From contig CAIQIR010000162.1 of the NCBI GenBank assembly GCA_903871875.1, positions 1 to 64,000 of the forward strand: a stretch of 64,000 nt of DNA, read 5' to 3'. Each line of letters opens with the position of its first letter. Positions within the stretch are counted from its first letter, which is position 1. A model generated the notes under the pieces. It was not told the DNA's origin. It searched no databases and worked only from the letters and a program-made list of their open reading frames with translations. Both the position numbers and the translations under genes were made by a program. This document shows positions 36,162-44,776 of this stretch, piece by piece. The DNA is from an uncultured Schlesneria sp. (GTDB taxonomy: Bacteria > Planctomycetota > Planctomycetia > Planctomycetales > Planctomycetaceae).

Positions 36162-36181
36162 TTCTGTTGTCGACAACAGAA
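36162..36181. promoter_or_regulatory. Perfect 20-bp palindrome upstream of PhoPQ-type hydrolase gene
   Basis: The sequence TTCTGTTGTCGACAACAGAA is its own reverse complement. It ends 37 bp before ATG 36219. Its position suits an operator for a dimeric regulator, or an mRNA hairpin in the leader. No regulator gene lies next to it. Confidence 0.55.
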
Positions 36182-36218
36182 GACAGTCTTTCCCCGCCCT
36201 TAAGTTGGAATGATCTTT

Positions 36219-37700
36219 ATGTTGTTGCCGATGTCGTCGCGCTGGTTGTTCAATTTCTGTTTTGTCGGTGCTCTCAGCCTGACCGGATTTACGATCGCAG
36301 CGGATTCTGTGACACCGCACCGGACGCCTCTGGACGACTACATCGCCAAGGATGACACGACCTTCAGTTGGCGCCTGGGCGAGACCCGAGAAGCCGCGGA
36401 TCACACGGTGTTTGCGATCGAACTGACATCGCAAACCTGGCGCACAACGGCCGAAGTGGATCGTCCCGTGTGGAAACACTGGTTGATGGTCGTCCGCCCG
36501 AAAGTGGTCGCTTCCGAAACTGGCTTCCTGTTCGTCACGGGGGGCAGTCATCGGGAACACCCCCCCGAAGGGGTTGAGGAATATTTGGTCAAGATGGCGG
36601 TCGGCACCAAGTCGATCGTGGCCGAATTAAAGAATGTGCCGAATCAACCGCTCGAATTCTCCGACGGCGGACGGAAGATGGTCGAAGACGACCTGATTAC
36701 CTTTACCTGGAACAAGTATATTGACACCCGCGATAAGGAATGGCCCGCTCGCCTTCCGATGGTCAAGAGTGCTGTTCGCGCCATGGATACTCTGCAGGCC
36801 TTTGCTGCCACGAAAGAATGCGGCAATCTGAAGCTGGAGAAATTCGCGGTGTCCGGCGGATCGAAACGCGGCTGGACAACCTGGTGCACGGCGGCTGTCG
36901 ATCCACGCGTGGTCGCCATTGTCCCGATCGTGATCGACGTGCTGAATGTCCGCAAGAGCATGCGCAATCACCTGGAAGCTTACGGCTTCTGGGCTCCGTC
37001 AGTCGGCGATTATGTTCGCGGCGGGCTGGTCATGAAGGAAAACGATCCCGGCTACATCGAGTTGTTGGAAATCGAAGATCCGTACGTTTACCGCAATCGG
37101 TTTAAGATGCCGAAACTGGTTCTGAATGCGGCCGGCGACCAGTTCTTTACGCCCGATTCATCGCGATTCTACTACCACGATCTGCCCGGCGAGAAGTTGC
37201 TGCGATACGTCCCCAATACCGACCACAGCATGCGAGATAGCGACGCGCGAGAGACACTGGCCGCGTTCTACGACTCGGTCGTCCGCGGTCTGAAACGTCC
37301 CGCCTACAGCTGGAAATTCCTGGATAACGGCGCGATCCGCGTCGAAACCCCTGATCGACCGAAAGAAGTCAAACTTTGGCAAGGGAACAATCCCGCGGCT
37401 CGCGACTTCCGCCTGGAAGAAGTCGGCAAGATCTACACCAGCACTCCGCTGAAAGAAATCGAGCCGGGCGTCTATGTCGGCAAGATCGACACACCCAAAG
37501 CGGGCTTCACGGCCTTCTTCGTCGAGATGACCTACGACATCGGTAGTATGTTTCCGCTGAAGGTCACCACCGACGTGCGCGTTCTGCCAGACGTTCTGCC
37601 GTTCCACGGGATCGCCCCCACCCAGAAGATGGGCGGCGCCAAAATCCTCGAAGCCGAAATGCGCCGCCGAGAACTGGAAAAGTCCAAAGAGTCGAAGTAA
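36219..37700 (+). CDS. Exported PhoPQ-activated pathogenicity-related (PqaA-like) alpha/beta hydrolase
   Basis: Protein of 493 aa with a signal peptide (WLFNFCFVGALSLTGFTIAA). It matches the PhoPQ_related family: WKHWLMVVRP, FVTGGSHREHPPEG, an alpha/beta-hydrolase nucleophile region KFAVSGGSKRGWTTWC, and a late His region PNTDHSMRDSD. Members are widespread in planctomycetes; the enzymatic substrate is unproven. ATG 36219 is preferred because GGA lies 9 nt upstream; ATG 36210 and 36228 are in frame. The 20-bp palindrome at 36162-36181 suggests specific regulation. Confidence 0.9.
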   Translation: MLLPMSSRWLFNFCFVGALSLTGFTIAADSVTPHRTPLDDYIAKDDTTFSWRLGETREAADHTVFAIELTSQTWRTTAEVDRPVWKHWLMVVRPKVVASETGFLFVTGGSHREHPPEGVEEYLVKMAVGTKSIVAELKNVPNQPLEFSDGGRKMVEDDLITFTWNKYIDTRDKEWPARLPMVKSAVRAMDTLQAFAATKECGNLKLEKFAVSGGSKRGWTTWCTAAVDPRVVAIVPIVIDVLNVRKSMRNHLEAYGFWAPSVGDYVRGGLVMKENDPGYIELLEIEDPYVYRNRFKMPKLVLNAAGDQFFTPDSSRFYYHDLPGEKLLRYVPNTDHSMRDSDARETLAAFYDSVVRGLKRPAYSWKFLDNGAIRVETPDRPKEVKLWQGNNPAARDFRLEEVGKIYTSTPLKEIEPGVYVGKIDTPKAGFTAFFVEMTYDIGSMFPLKVTTDVRVLPDVLPFHGIAPTQKMGGAKILEAEMRRRELEKSKESK

Positions 37701-37947
37701 CGACCAAGCTTCCGCGTCACAAGTGGGTCTGAACTTGGACAGGCCCAGCTCGGGAGGTCTCATCAATCCCCCCCCCGGGGGCCAACAACCGCCAAGGGTT
37801 GTGTCGAGCACGCTTCGTTTCGAAGCGGCATTCTGAGCTGTTGCCCTACAGCTATTTGAGCTGCGACGAATCGACCTCCAGCGAAATCCGTTTTTTCTGA
37901 TCGTGGGTATGTGGCAGCGTTGTTTTGACCAGATTCTCACCGGCGGC

Positions 37948-38868
37948 TCAGTGCAAACCCGCTCGCTTTACCATGCCGCCCTGAACGTCGGACAGCGAAT
38001 GCGTGACCACGAAGGCGGAAAGGTCGACTTCGCGAATGATGGCCTTCACTTTGCCAATCTCTAATCGCGTTACGACGCAGTAGAGAATCTCCTGATCAAT
38101 CCCGCTTTTTCCGCCGCGCGCTTTATAGACCGTCACGCCGCGTCCTAACTCGTCCATGATGCGTTCGCGAATCTTCGAACTCTGGTCCGAGACGATCGTG
38201 ATGGCCGTGTATTCCTCAATCCCGTAGATCAGGAAGTCCAGAGTCTTTGCCGCCGCGATATAAGTCAGGATCGAATACAACGCCTCTTCAACCCCCAAGA
38301 CAAAAATCGCAATGAAAAAGATCACGACATTGATCCCCAGGATAACATCGCCGACCTTCAACAAATGACTGCGTTTGCTGATCAGCAGCGCGGCAATCTC
38401 GGTCCCATCGAGAACGGCACCACCGCGAATCGCCAGTCCGATACCCGCCCCGATAAAGAAGCCGCCGAAGACGGCTGTCAGTAACAGATCTTCGGTGACA
38501 TCCGGAAAATGAAACACCTCCAGAATGATCGCCAACAGGCCAATGGCGAACGTGCTGCGAATCGCGAATGCCAGTCCGATCTGGCGGTATCCCAGGACAA
38601 TGAATGGCAGATTGATCAAAGGAAGTAATACCGACAGCGGCAGCCCCGTGGCCGTCGCCAGCAACATCGAGACGCCGGTCACACCGCCGTCAATGAAGTT
38701 GCTCGACATCAGAAAGCCATGCAGACCCATCGCGGCCGAAAAGGCGGCCAGAATGATCACCACCACATTTCGCATTTCGCGCAATTGACGTTTCTGGACA
38801 GCGAAACTCGCCACGCTGGCCAAAGTACTCCAAACGCGATTCGGGGACCGATGACTCGGTTGTTTCAT
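37948..38868 (-). CDS. YitT family membrane protein (DUF161 plus DUF2179)
   Basis: Membrane protein of 306 aa. Six or so helices occupy the N-terminal two-thirds, including ILAAFSAAMGLHGFLMSSNF and the family-typical IDGGVTGVSMLLATATGLPL. A GGAVLDGTEIAALLI segment lies in the second DUF161 half. The C-terminal soluble DUF2179 domain (about 220-300) ends DLSAFVVTHSLSDVQGG. Function of the family is not established. ATG 38868 is used rather than a TTG at 38877. It is divergent from the small membrane protein gene at 38979. Confidence 0.92.
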   Translation of the reverse strand: MKQPSHRSPNRVWSTLASVASFAVQKRQLREMRNVVVIILAAFSAAMGLHGFLMSSNFIDGGVTGVSMLLATATGLPLSVLLPLINLPFIVLGYRQIGLAFAIRSTFAIGLLAIILEVFHFPDVTEDLLLTAVFGGFFIGAGIGLAIRGGAVLDGTEIAALLISKRSHLLKVGDVILGINVVIFFIAIFVLGVEEALYSILTYIAAAKTLDFLIYGIEEYTAITIVSDQSSKIRERIMDELGRGVTVYKARGGKSGIDQEILYCVVTRLEIGKVKAIIREVDLSAFVVTHSLSDVQGGMVKRAGLH

Positions 38869-38978
38869 GTAATCCAATTCCCGGGAACAGATCGATCAAT
38901 TCTCGCGCTGACGAATCGAGGCTATACTCGACACCCGTCCTTTTGAGAAGCACGAATCGGACGGAAAAGGTTCGAAAA

Positions 38979-39380
38979 ATGGCAGCAGAGCAGGGCCAGT
39001 CTTCCGCTTATTTTCATTGGAACGCGGGCTGGTTCGGCGTCCAGTTCGGTTGTACGGCATTTCTCCTGCCTGGTTTTATCCAGTACCTGGGGAAAGATTC
39101 GTTAATGGCCAGTTTCTGTCTGGCCAGCTTCGCCGTCTTAAATGCCTGGGGGTTCTGTCTGTGGAGCCTTCGGAAAACTCTCGATGCTTACTCGGCGATC
39201 CAACGTTTCACGGCCACCGTAGCGGTCGTCTTGGCCGTGCTAGTCATCGCAGTGAATCAGCGAGGCCTTGCTGAGCCGGTTCCTCTCGGCGTTCTCGCGA
39301 TCTTCCCGGCTATCATGTTGATGTTCTTTTGCCAGAAACAACTGGCCCAACATGACCAGAAATCGCGGCCACTGGACTAG
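38979..39380 (+). CDS. Small polytopic membrane protein, unknown
   Basis: Protein of 133 aa with about four membrane helices (WFGVQFGCTAFLLPGFIQYL, SFCLASFAVLNAWGFCLW, a helix around VAVVLAVLVIAV, and LGVLAIFPAIMLMFF). The C-terminus is short and charged. No family recognised. ATG 38979 follows a GAAAAGG Shine-Dalgarno at 8 nt. It is divergent from the YitT gene, which hints at shared regulation but not at function. Confidence 0.68.
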   Translation: MAAEQGQSSAYFHWNAGWFGVQFGCTAFLLPGFIQYLGKDSLMASFCLASFAVLNAWGFCLWSLRKTLDAYSAIQRFTATVAVVLAVLVIAVNQRGLAEPVPLGVLAIFPAIMLMFFCQKQLAQHDQKSRPLD

Positions 39381-39721
39381 CAACGGGGCAGGGCCACTGC
39401 AGCGTCCAGAACGATGTTGCCTAACGGCAACGTGACGCCATCTCGCGTTTCCCAATCACCACGTTGTTAGCGCGCGTGAACATTCTCGAATCGACGTCAA
39501 AGTTGCTTAACTCCTTGGCGTTCCGCTCGTTCGGCCGATCACGTTTCGATTCCCTAGCGCTTCGGCACCAAATTTGTTAGTCCTCAATTCAGGGCGCATC
39601 ACGTCGTTGACGAAACGCCCTGGAAAAGCCGTCGTCGTCGGATTTGGTTTACGCCTCGCCAAACCTCCACGCGTTCGTCTTTCTTCTTGAGTGTGATCGG
39701 TCTGCCAGCGGGATTAACGTT
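39381..39721. other. Intergenic region upstream of sigma-54 activator
   Basis: No gene seen. An 8-bp hairpin (39414-39421 with 39426-39433, loop TAAC, one G-T pair) follows the small membrane protein gene and may be a weak terminator without a T-run. The rest presumably holds the activator gene's promoter. Confidence 0.4.
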
Positions 39722-41197
39722 ATGTCAAAGCCGGTGATTGTCGTGCTGAGTCGTGACCAGCTCATGGCCTCGGAACTTCCCGGACTGTTCCAGGGTAAAG
39801 CGGAAATCCGTGCTTGTGATTCGTTCGAAGAACTGACCGAACTCACCCAGCAGCGTGTACCCGACGCGCTCGTCGCGGATTTCCGTCGTGCGTCCAACGG
39901 TGGTCATCAGGAAACGCGAATCCTCGAAGCCGTGCACGAACGGCATCCCCAGATGCGACTGGCCATGGTCACACCGGAAGCCTGCCCCGAGACACTCGAG
40001 CGCTGTGCGGCCATGACGGAAATCACGCATCTTCGCGGACATCTCGATCGCGCCGCTCTCTTGACGGCCTTCCGTTCGCTCTTTCCCGAACCGGCGGAAA
40101 CCACCCCGATCTCGCCCGCTATCCGTGACACCTTCGTCGAGACCAGTTCGCCCGCGATCGGCGATCACACCGAAGAACAACCGCTGGGCGTTCTGACGGG
40201 TATTAGTCGTCGATACGAGACGAATTCACCCCATCTCAAGCAGATGCTGGTCGATCTCGAAGTCGCCGCCCGGCACGATGTCACGATCCTGCTGATCGGC
40301 GAGACCGGTGCTGGCAAAACCTATCTCTCACGATTGATTCACGAAGTCTCGTTGCGACGTCACGAACCGTTCCTGCCGGTTGCCTGCGGAGCGTTGCCCA
40401 ACGATTTGATCGAGAGTGAATTGTTCGGACATTCCAAGGGATCATTCACCAGTGCCCATCAGGACAAGGAAGGGAAGTTTCTGGCCGCACGCCGCGGCTC
40501 GATCCTGCTCGACGAAATCGATGCGCTCGGATTGGAACAACAGGTCAAGCTGCTGCGAGTGATCGAAACGGGCGAGTTCGAGCCGGTCGGATCCAACCAC
40601 ACGCAACACTGTCAGGCCCGGTTGATCGTCGCGAGCAATCTCGACCTGCAGCCATTGGTCGAGCACGGCCGCTTCCGCCCCGACCTGTACTATCGCTTGA
40701 ACATGCTGAAATTCGTCATTCCGCCGCTGCGACAACGAAAAATGGATGTCGTACCACTCGCCAAGAAATTCGTGCGACAGTTTTCCGTCAAGCACGGTGT
40801 CCGCATCGATGAAATCGACCCCAACGTCTTCAGCACACTGATCGACTATCCGTGGCCGGGCAATGTCCGCGAACTCGAACATGTCGTGCAACGCGCCGTG
40901 ATCTACTGCCGCGACGGACGGCTGCTCACGTCACACCTGCCACAGCACATCCTGTCCGGCAATGCGGGGCCCACCAATGACCCCACGGTCGTGCTGTCGA
41001 ATTTCGAGAAGACCTCCCCGGCGATGGCCGAAAAAGAAGACCTGACGCTCGGAAACCAGATCGCACTCAACGAAAAGGACATCATCGAGCAGACCTTGTT
41101 CAAAAACAGCTTCAGCCGGACCAAGACCGCCAAGGAACTGGGGATCAGCCGGGTCACGCTGTACAACAAGATGAAGAAATACAATCTGCAACACTAA
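39722..41197 (+). CDS. Sigma-54-dependent activator with receiver-like N-domain and variant GAFTGA loop
   Basis: AAA+ enhancer-binding protein of 491 aa. Residues 1-120 resemble a receiver (VIVVLSRDQLM...DALVADFRRAS) in which the acidic pocket is incomplete. The AAA+ core has Walker A GETGAGKT (193-200, K199) and Walker B ILLDEID (D264, E265). The sigma-54 contact loop reads GSFTSA (240-245) instead of GAFTGA. The arginine-finger side (RPDLYYRLN) is intact. The Fis-type HTH is AKELGISRVTLYNKMKKYNL at the C-terminus. The start ATG 39722 begins the receiver-like domain. It should drive sigma-54 promoters if the variant loop works. Confidence 0.9.
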   Translation: MSKPVIVVLSRDQLMASELPGLFQGKAEIRACDSFEELTELTQQRVPDALVADFRRASNGGHQETRILEAVHERHPQMRLAMVTPEACPETLERCAAMTEITHLRGHLDRAALLTAFRSLFPEPAETTPISPAIRDTFVETSSPAIGDHTEEQPLGVLTGISRRYETNSPHLKQMLVDLEVAARHDVTILLIGETGAGKTYLSRLIHEVSLRRHEPFLPVACGALPNDLIESELFGHSKGSFTSAHQDKEGKFLAARRGSILLDEIDALGLEQQVKLLRVIETGEFEPVGSNHTQHCQARLIVASNLDLQPLVEHGRFRPDLYYRLNMLKFVIPPLRQRKMDVVPLAKKFVRQFSVKHGVRIDEIDPNVFSTLIDYPWPGNVRELEHVVQRAVIYCRDGRLLTSHLPQHILSGNAGPTNDPTVVLSNFEKTSPAMAEKEDLTLGNQIALNEKDIIEQTLFKNSFSRTKTAKELGISRVTLYNKMKKYNLQH

Positions 41198-41371
41198 ACC
41201 ACGACGATCCCAGACGCCATTTCCCATCGATCCCGTTGGGGAACGTCATCCTGACTTGGATGACGATTCACGCGGATGTCGATAAGCTGATCGAACAGAG
41301 CATCGCCGACGGTCTTCCAACAGACCGGCGTCGGACAACAAGCGTTTCGGTTAGGGAAAGGTTGCAAGTAG

Positions 41372-41617
41372 ATGACGGGTTACACAGTCCACACAGGTTC
41401 GTCGGTAAAATTCTCTTCGGGGTGGGATCTGATTTTTCAGGGAGCCAAAGCGAGCAAAAAAGCGGCGGGCTCCGCACCGGTGAAAGCAGCTGCGAAGGCT
41501 CCAGTGGCCAAGAAAGCGGCTGCCAAAACCGTCAAGAAAGTCGCAGCGAAAGCGGCCAAGGCGGCTTCTGGTTCCAAGAAAAAAGCCCCCGCAAAGGCCG
41601 CCAAGCGAAGTAAGTAA
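41372..41617 (+). CDS. Small basic histone-H1-like protein
   Basis: Protein of 81 aa. A conserved-looking N-terminal 25 residues (MTGYTVHTGSSVKFSSGWD) precede a tail made almost wholly of Lys and Ala with KKAAAK/AAKAP repeats, like the C-terminal tail of histone H1 or bacterial Lys/Ala-rich nucleoid proteins. The tail should be unstructured and bind DNA or RNA. There is no signal peptide. The N-terminal module is not one I can assign to a named family. It sits alone between the sigma-54 activator and a receiver gene. A nucleoid role is inference from composition. Confidence 0.75.
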   Translation: MTGYTVHTGSSVKFSSGWDLIFQGAKASKKAAGSAPVKAAAKAPVAKKAAAKTVKKVAAKAAKAASGSKKKAPAKAAKRSK

Positions 41618-41927
41618 GTTCGCTTGTGATGAGGGACCGGCAAATCTGCCGCACACCGGGACTGTCAAGTCGGGTAAAGTAGGACAGACCCTGCGGATGA
41701 TGCTCAGCATGACGTCATCAATCCTGACACTCCGAGTTTGCGGCAACGTCTGCCTCATCTGATCGAGTTGGCTCGCCGATAATTTCCTCAGACACCTGAC
41801 GACAATTCGAGCAACCAACAATCGTTTACCAAACTCCGCAACCGGACGTCGCGGACGTGTTGGTGAACTGCGATTTGATCGCGATCAGCCCTCCCACGGA
41901 CGGTGATGAGCCGAGCCGTTTTCATAG

Positions 41928-41965
41928 AATAGCCTCCAGTGGAATCAACCTCACTGGAGGCTATT
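41928..41965. repeat. Perfect 14-bp inverted repeat
   Basis: Arms AATAGCCTCCAGTG (41928-41941) and CACTGGAGGCTATT (41952-41965) pair fully, with a 10-nt loop. Neither strand has a T-run immediately after it. Candidate bidirectional terminator, RNA stem or binding site. Confidence 0.7.
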
Positions 41966-42244
41966 TACATTCCGGGGCTCGATTTCTTCCGCGTGAACAC
42001 ACCTCGAAACGACGCGAGAGGGCCAAGACCTTTGCCGTCTGGATCGGTTCGGCCAGAGTTCTTTTCTGTTGTCGTCCGAGCCCATTCATTCTGGCGATGT
42101 CAAACCGGAGCATGTTCCCGAAGTCACCGTGAGAATCTCCACAACCCCAGTTCCCACAAGGTAATCACAGGCGCAATTCAAATTCGGCAATTTGTGCCGA
42201 TTTGGTTTTGACACGATTTGCGCTTCGCACTACAAACCGCTCCC

Positions 42245-42279
42245 GTCGCTGACGAGCCATGGATGGTCTCGTCAGCGAC
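42245..42279. repeat. Perfect 12-bp inverted repeat before receiver gene
   Basis: Arms GTCGCTGACGAG (42245-42256) and CTCGTCAGCGAC (42268-42279) pair fully around an 11-nt loop. An in-frame ATG (42259) of the receiver gene lies in the loop. This is one reason to place the start downstream at GTG 42322. Confidence 0.65.
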
Positions 42280-42321
42280 TTCGAAGCGATGGAGACGTGC
42301 CAGCCACGGAAGGACGGCGGA

Positions 42322-42663
42322 GTGAATTCAGCACCGCATGTTTTGGTGATTGACGGAACCTCGGATACTGAAGCCGTGCTCAAAGCGGTTTTGGAGCCCC
42401 GTGGAACTCAGGTCGAGCGAACTCGGGGAACGAATATTCCTCGACGAGTCCAGGAAAAGACGTCGCCCCATGTCGTGGTCATCGACTTGGACGACGCTTC
42501 GGCCGACGCGACGACCACTCGTTATGGTGATTCGCATCGCATTCTGATCGGCTCGGTGAAAACACCGGTCGATGAACGCGATCGGTTTCTGGCCAAACCG
42601 TTCCAATACCCGGAATTACTGCAGACAATCGAAGATCTGCTTGCTCTGCCCCCTGCAGGATAG
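42322..42663 (+). CDS. Single-domain response-regulator receiver
   Basis: Protein of 113 aa consisting of one CheY-like domain. Strand 1 is PHVLVIDGTSD (D11), the phosphoacceptor is D55 in HVVVIDLDD, and the conserved Lys is K92 in FLAKPFQYPELL. It has no output domain. GTG 42322 has GGAAGGA 7 nt upstream; the longer frame from ATG 42259 begins inside a hairpin loop and adds no domain sequence. It lies 203 bp upstream of the FHA-GAF histidine kinase, its likely partner. Confidence 0.75.
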   Translation: MNSAPHVLVIDGTSDTEAVLKAVLEPRGTQVERTRGTNIPRRVQEKTSPHVVVIDLDDASADATTTRYGDSHRILIGSVKTPVDERDRFLAKPFQYPELLQTIEDLLALPPAG

Positions 42664-42866
42664 GGCATGGCGTCGAATTCCCCCCCGTTTTGCATAGCCG
42701 GCAAACGAATGGGGCGTGGAACCCCTGGCGAACGCCCGAAAATGGCCCGGGATTCTTCCTGGCCCAAATAGGCTGAATTCTCGCGCCAGGATTGCCAGTT
42801 GCTTGGTCTCGTTCGATATGATACGTCTGATCGGCAAAGACGCGTATTGTTCGGGATAAAGATGTC

Positions 42867-44555
42867 GTGAAGAAGGCCTCGTTGCTCGTTGTGCAGGGCG
42901 TTGAACAAGGCACTCGCTTCGAGTTGGTGGATCGCCCGCTCGCCCTGGGTCGCGATGCGCGCAACGAGATCCGCATTCTCGACAGTGAAGTCTCGCGGCT
43001 GCACGCCACCATCCAGCGGGTCAAAGACGATTTCGTCGTGACCGACCGGAACAGTTCCAATGGCACTTACGTCAATGGAACGGTCATTCGTTCGCATGTC
43101 CTGGTCGATGGCGATCAGATTCGACTGGGAAATACGCTGCTGCTGTTCAGCGATGTCTCTCAAGACGGCTGGAAACCCAACGCCGCTGACCGGGTGCAGC
43201 TGTTACGTCGTCACGATCCGGCTGATCGTTCCAGCATCGTCACCCATTTAGGGCAAGATCTGGTTCCGGCCGAAGTCCGCTCGCGCGACGAAGCGGCCGA
43301 TTCCCCGCACAGCTTGTCCGTGCTCTATCGGATTGCGGAAGAAGTCGCTCGGCCTTCCTCGTCCCTCGAACAGTCCTTACAGCGGACACTCGATCTGACC
43401 GTCGCGGCGGTCCTGGCCGATCGCGGTTGCGTCCTGTTGTCAGACCCTCAAACCGGCGAGATCCAGCCGCAGGTGACCAGCCAGCGGGTGGCCGGTCAAC
43501 CCGGCACACGGATGCCCGTTTCGCGAACCATCGTCGATTATGTCCTGAAGTCGAAACAGGGCGTTCGAACCACCAACGCTCAGCAAGACAGCCGCTTCGA
43601 TCCGACCGACAGTATCTTTCAGGCGGGGATTCGTGAGGCGATGTGCGTGCCGATGCAGGGCCGGCATCAACTGATGGGGGTGATCTACGTCGACATCACG
43701 ACGCCCGCTGATTACCTGTTGATGGCGCAAGACAAGGTACCGGGATTTCGCGAAGACCAGCTGCGACTGTTAATCGCCATCGGTCGCCAGACTGCGCTCG
43801 CCGTCGAGAATCACCGTTATCAGCACGCCTTCGTGAAGGCCGAACGGCTGGCCGCCATGGGACAAACCATCGCCACGCTCAGCCATCACATCAAGAATAT
43901 TTTGCAGGGCGTCCGCGGCGGCAGCTATCTGATCGATATGGGATTGAACGACCACAACGAAGATCTGGTCCGCAAAGGCTGGCACGTTGTCGAAAAAAAT
44001 CAGAACAAGATCTACAACCTCGTCATGGACATGCTGACGTTCAGCAAAGAACGCAAACCCGCCTATCAGCAGGCTCAATTGAACGACACCGTCCATGACG
44101 TCGTTGAGTTGATGCAGGCCCGGGCCGACGAGTTTCGGGTCGAGCTGATCTATCAGCCGGCTGAAAATCTTCCGCTGAGCACCTTCGATCCCGAGGGCAT
44201 TCATCGAGCGATTCTGAATATTGTGACGAATGCCATTGACGCGGTGGAAGGATCGGACCATGCGACGGTGAAAATCGAAACGGGTCTCGATCCCGTGTCA
44301 GACATGTTCTGGGTCGCCGTGTCCGACAACGGTCCGGGGATTGTGGAAGACCAGTTGCAGCGGATCTTCAATGTGTTCGAATCGACCAAGGGCGCTCGTG
44401 GAACCGGCCTGGGACTGGCGGTCAGTCAGAAGATCATTCGCGAACATGGCGGCGAAATCACGGTCGACAGCCGGCTAGGCGATGGAGCTCGATTCACCAT
44501 GGCGTGGCCCCGTCTGGACGATGACCCTCATTCCGGTTCACGAACAGTCGCGTAA
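42867..44555 (+). CDS. FHA-GAF sensor histidine kinase
   Basis: Cytoplasmic kinase of 562 aa. The FHA domain (about residues 1-95) has ALGRDARNEIRI, VSRLHATI and NSSNGTYVNG, the phosphothreonine-binding residues. A GAF domain follows (about 145-320). The dimerisation helix contains ATLSHHIKNILQ (H340/H341). The ATPase domain shows the N-box IVTNAIDAV, G1 DNGPGI and G2 GTGLGLAVSQ. The HisKA sequence is of the subgroup with consecutive histidines, so which one is phosphorylated cannot be fixed. GTG 42867 is the only fitting start. The FHA input implies crosstalk with Ser/Thr kinases. Confidence 0.92.
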   Translation: MKKASLLVVQGVEQGTRFELVDRPLALGRDARNEIRILDSEVSRLHATIQRVKDDFVVTDRNSSNGTYVNGTVIRSHVLVDGDQIRLGNTLLLFSDVSQDGWKPNAADRVQLLRRHDPADRSSIVTHLGQDLVPAEVRSRDEAADSPHSLSVLYRIAEEVARPSSSLEQSLQRTLDLTVAAVLADRGCVLLSDPQTGEIQPQVTSQRVAGQPGTRMPVSRTIVDYVLKSKQGVRTTNAQQDSRFDPTDSIFQAGIREAMCVPMQGRHQLMGVIYVDITTPADYLLMAQDKVPGFREDQLRLLIAIGRQTALAVENHRYQHAFVKAERLAAMGQTIATLSHHIKNILQGVRGGSYLIDMGLNDHNEDLVRKGWHVVEKNQNKIYNLVMDMLTFSKERKPAYQQAQLNDTVHDVVELMQARADEFRVELIYQPAENLPLSTFDPEGIHRAILNIVTNAIDAVEGSDHATVKIETGLDPVSDMFWVAVSDNGPGIVEDQLQRIFNVFESTKGARGTGLGLAVSQKIIREHGGEITVDSRLGDGARFTMAWPRLDDDPHSGSRTVA

Positions 44556-44717
44556 CCGCGCCTCACAGGATCACGAAGTCTTCCCGCGATTCGATTGGAA
44601 GGCCCTAAACCGACCGTGGCTCGCAGACCAATGAATGGTTACCTGGCTGGCGATCAATAGTACTGCCGCGAAACCGGCACGAGTCGAGCGAGCTCTTGCT
44701 CAACGTTCCTGGCCAGC

Positions 44718-44755
44718 AAAAAAGGCGAGCCGGAAGGAACTCCCTCCGGCTCGCC
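44718..44755 (-). terminator. Rho-independent terminator of tgt-yajC-secDF
   Basis: Arms GGCGAGCCGGA (44724-44734) and TCCGGCTCGCC (44745-44755) pair perfectly. On the minus strand they are followed by six T residues. It lies 22 bp after the secDF stop. Confidence 0.88.
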
Positions 44756-44776
44756 TTGCTCGTGACTTCCAGAAAC

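Larger units (their letters stand above)
41618..42321. other. Long intergenic region with two strong inverted repeats
   Basis: No convincing gene in about 700 bp. It contains a perfect 14-bp hairpin (41928-41965) and a perfect 12-bp hairpin (42245-42279), listed separately. The rest shows no other recognisable element. A non-coding RNA is possible. Confidence 0.45.

Noticed and set aside
38943-38978. TTCGA-containing sequence resembling a tRNA T-arm near 38969
   Set aside because: No pairing arms or acceptor stem around it; it is the leader of the small membrane protein gene. No tRNA was found in any gap.
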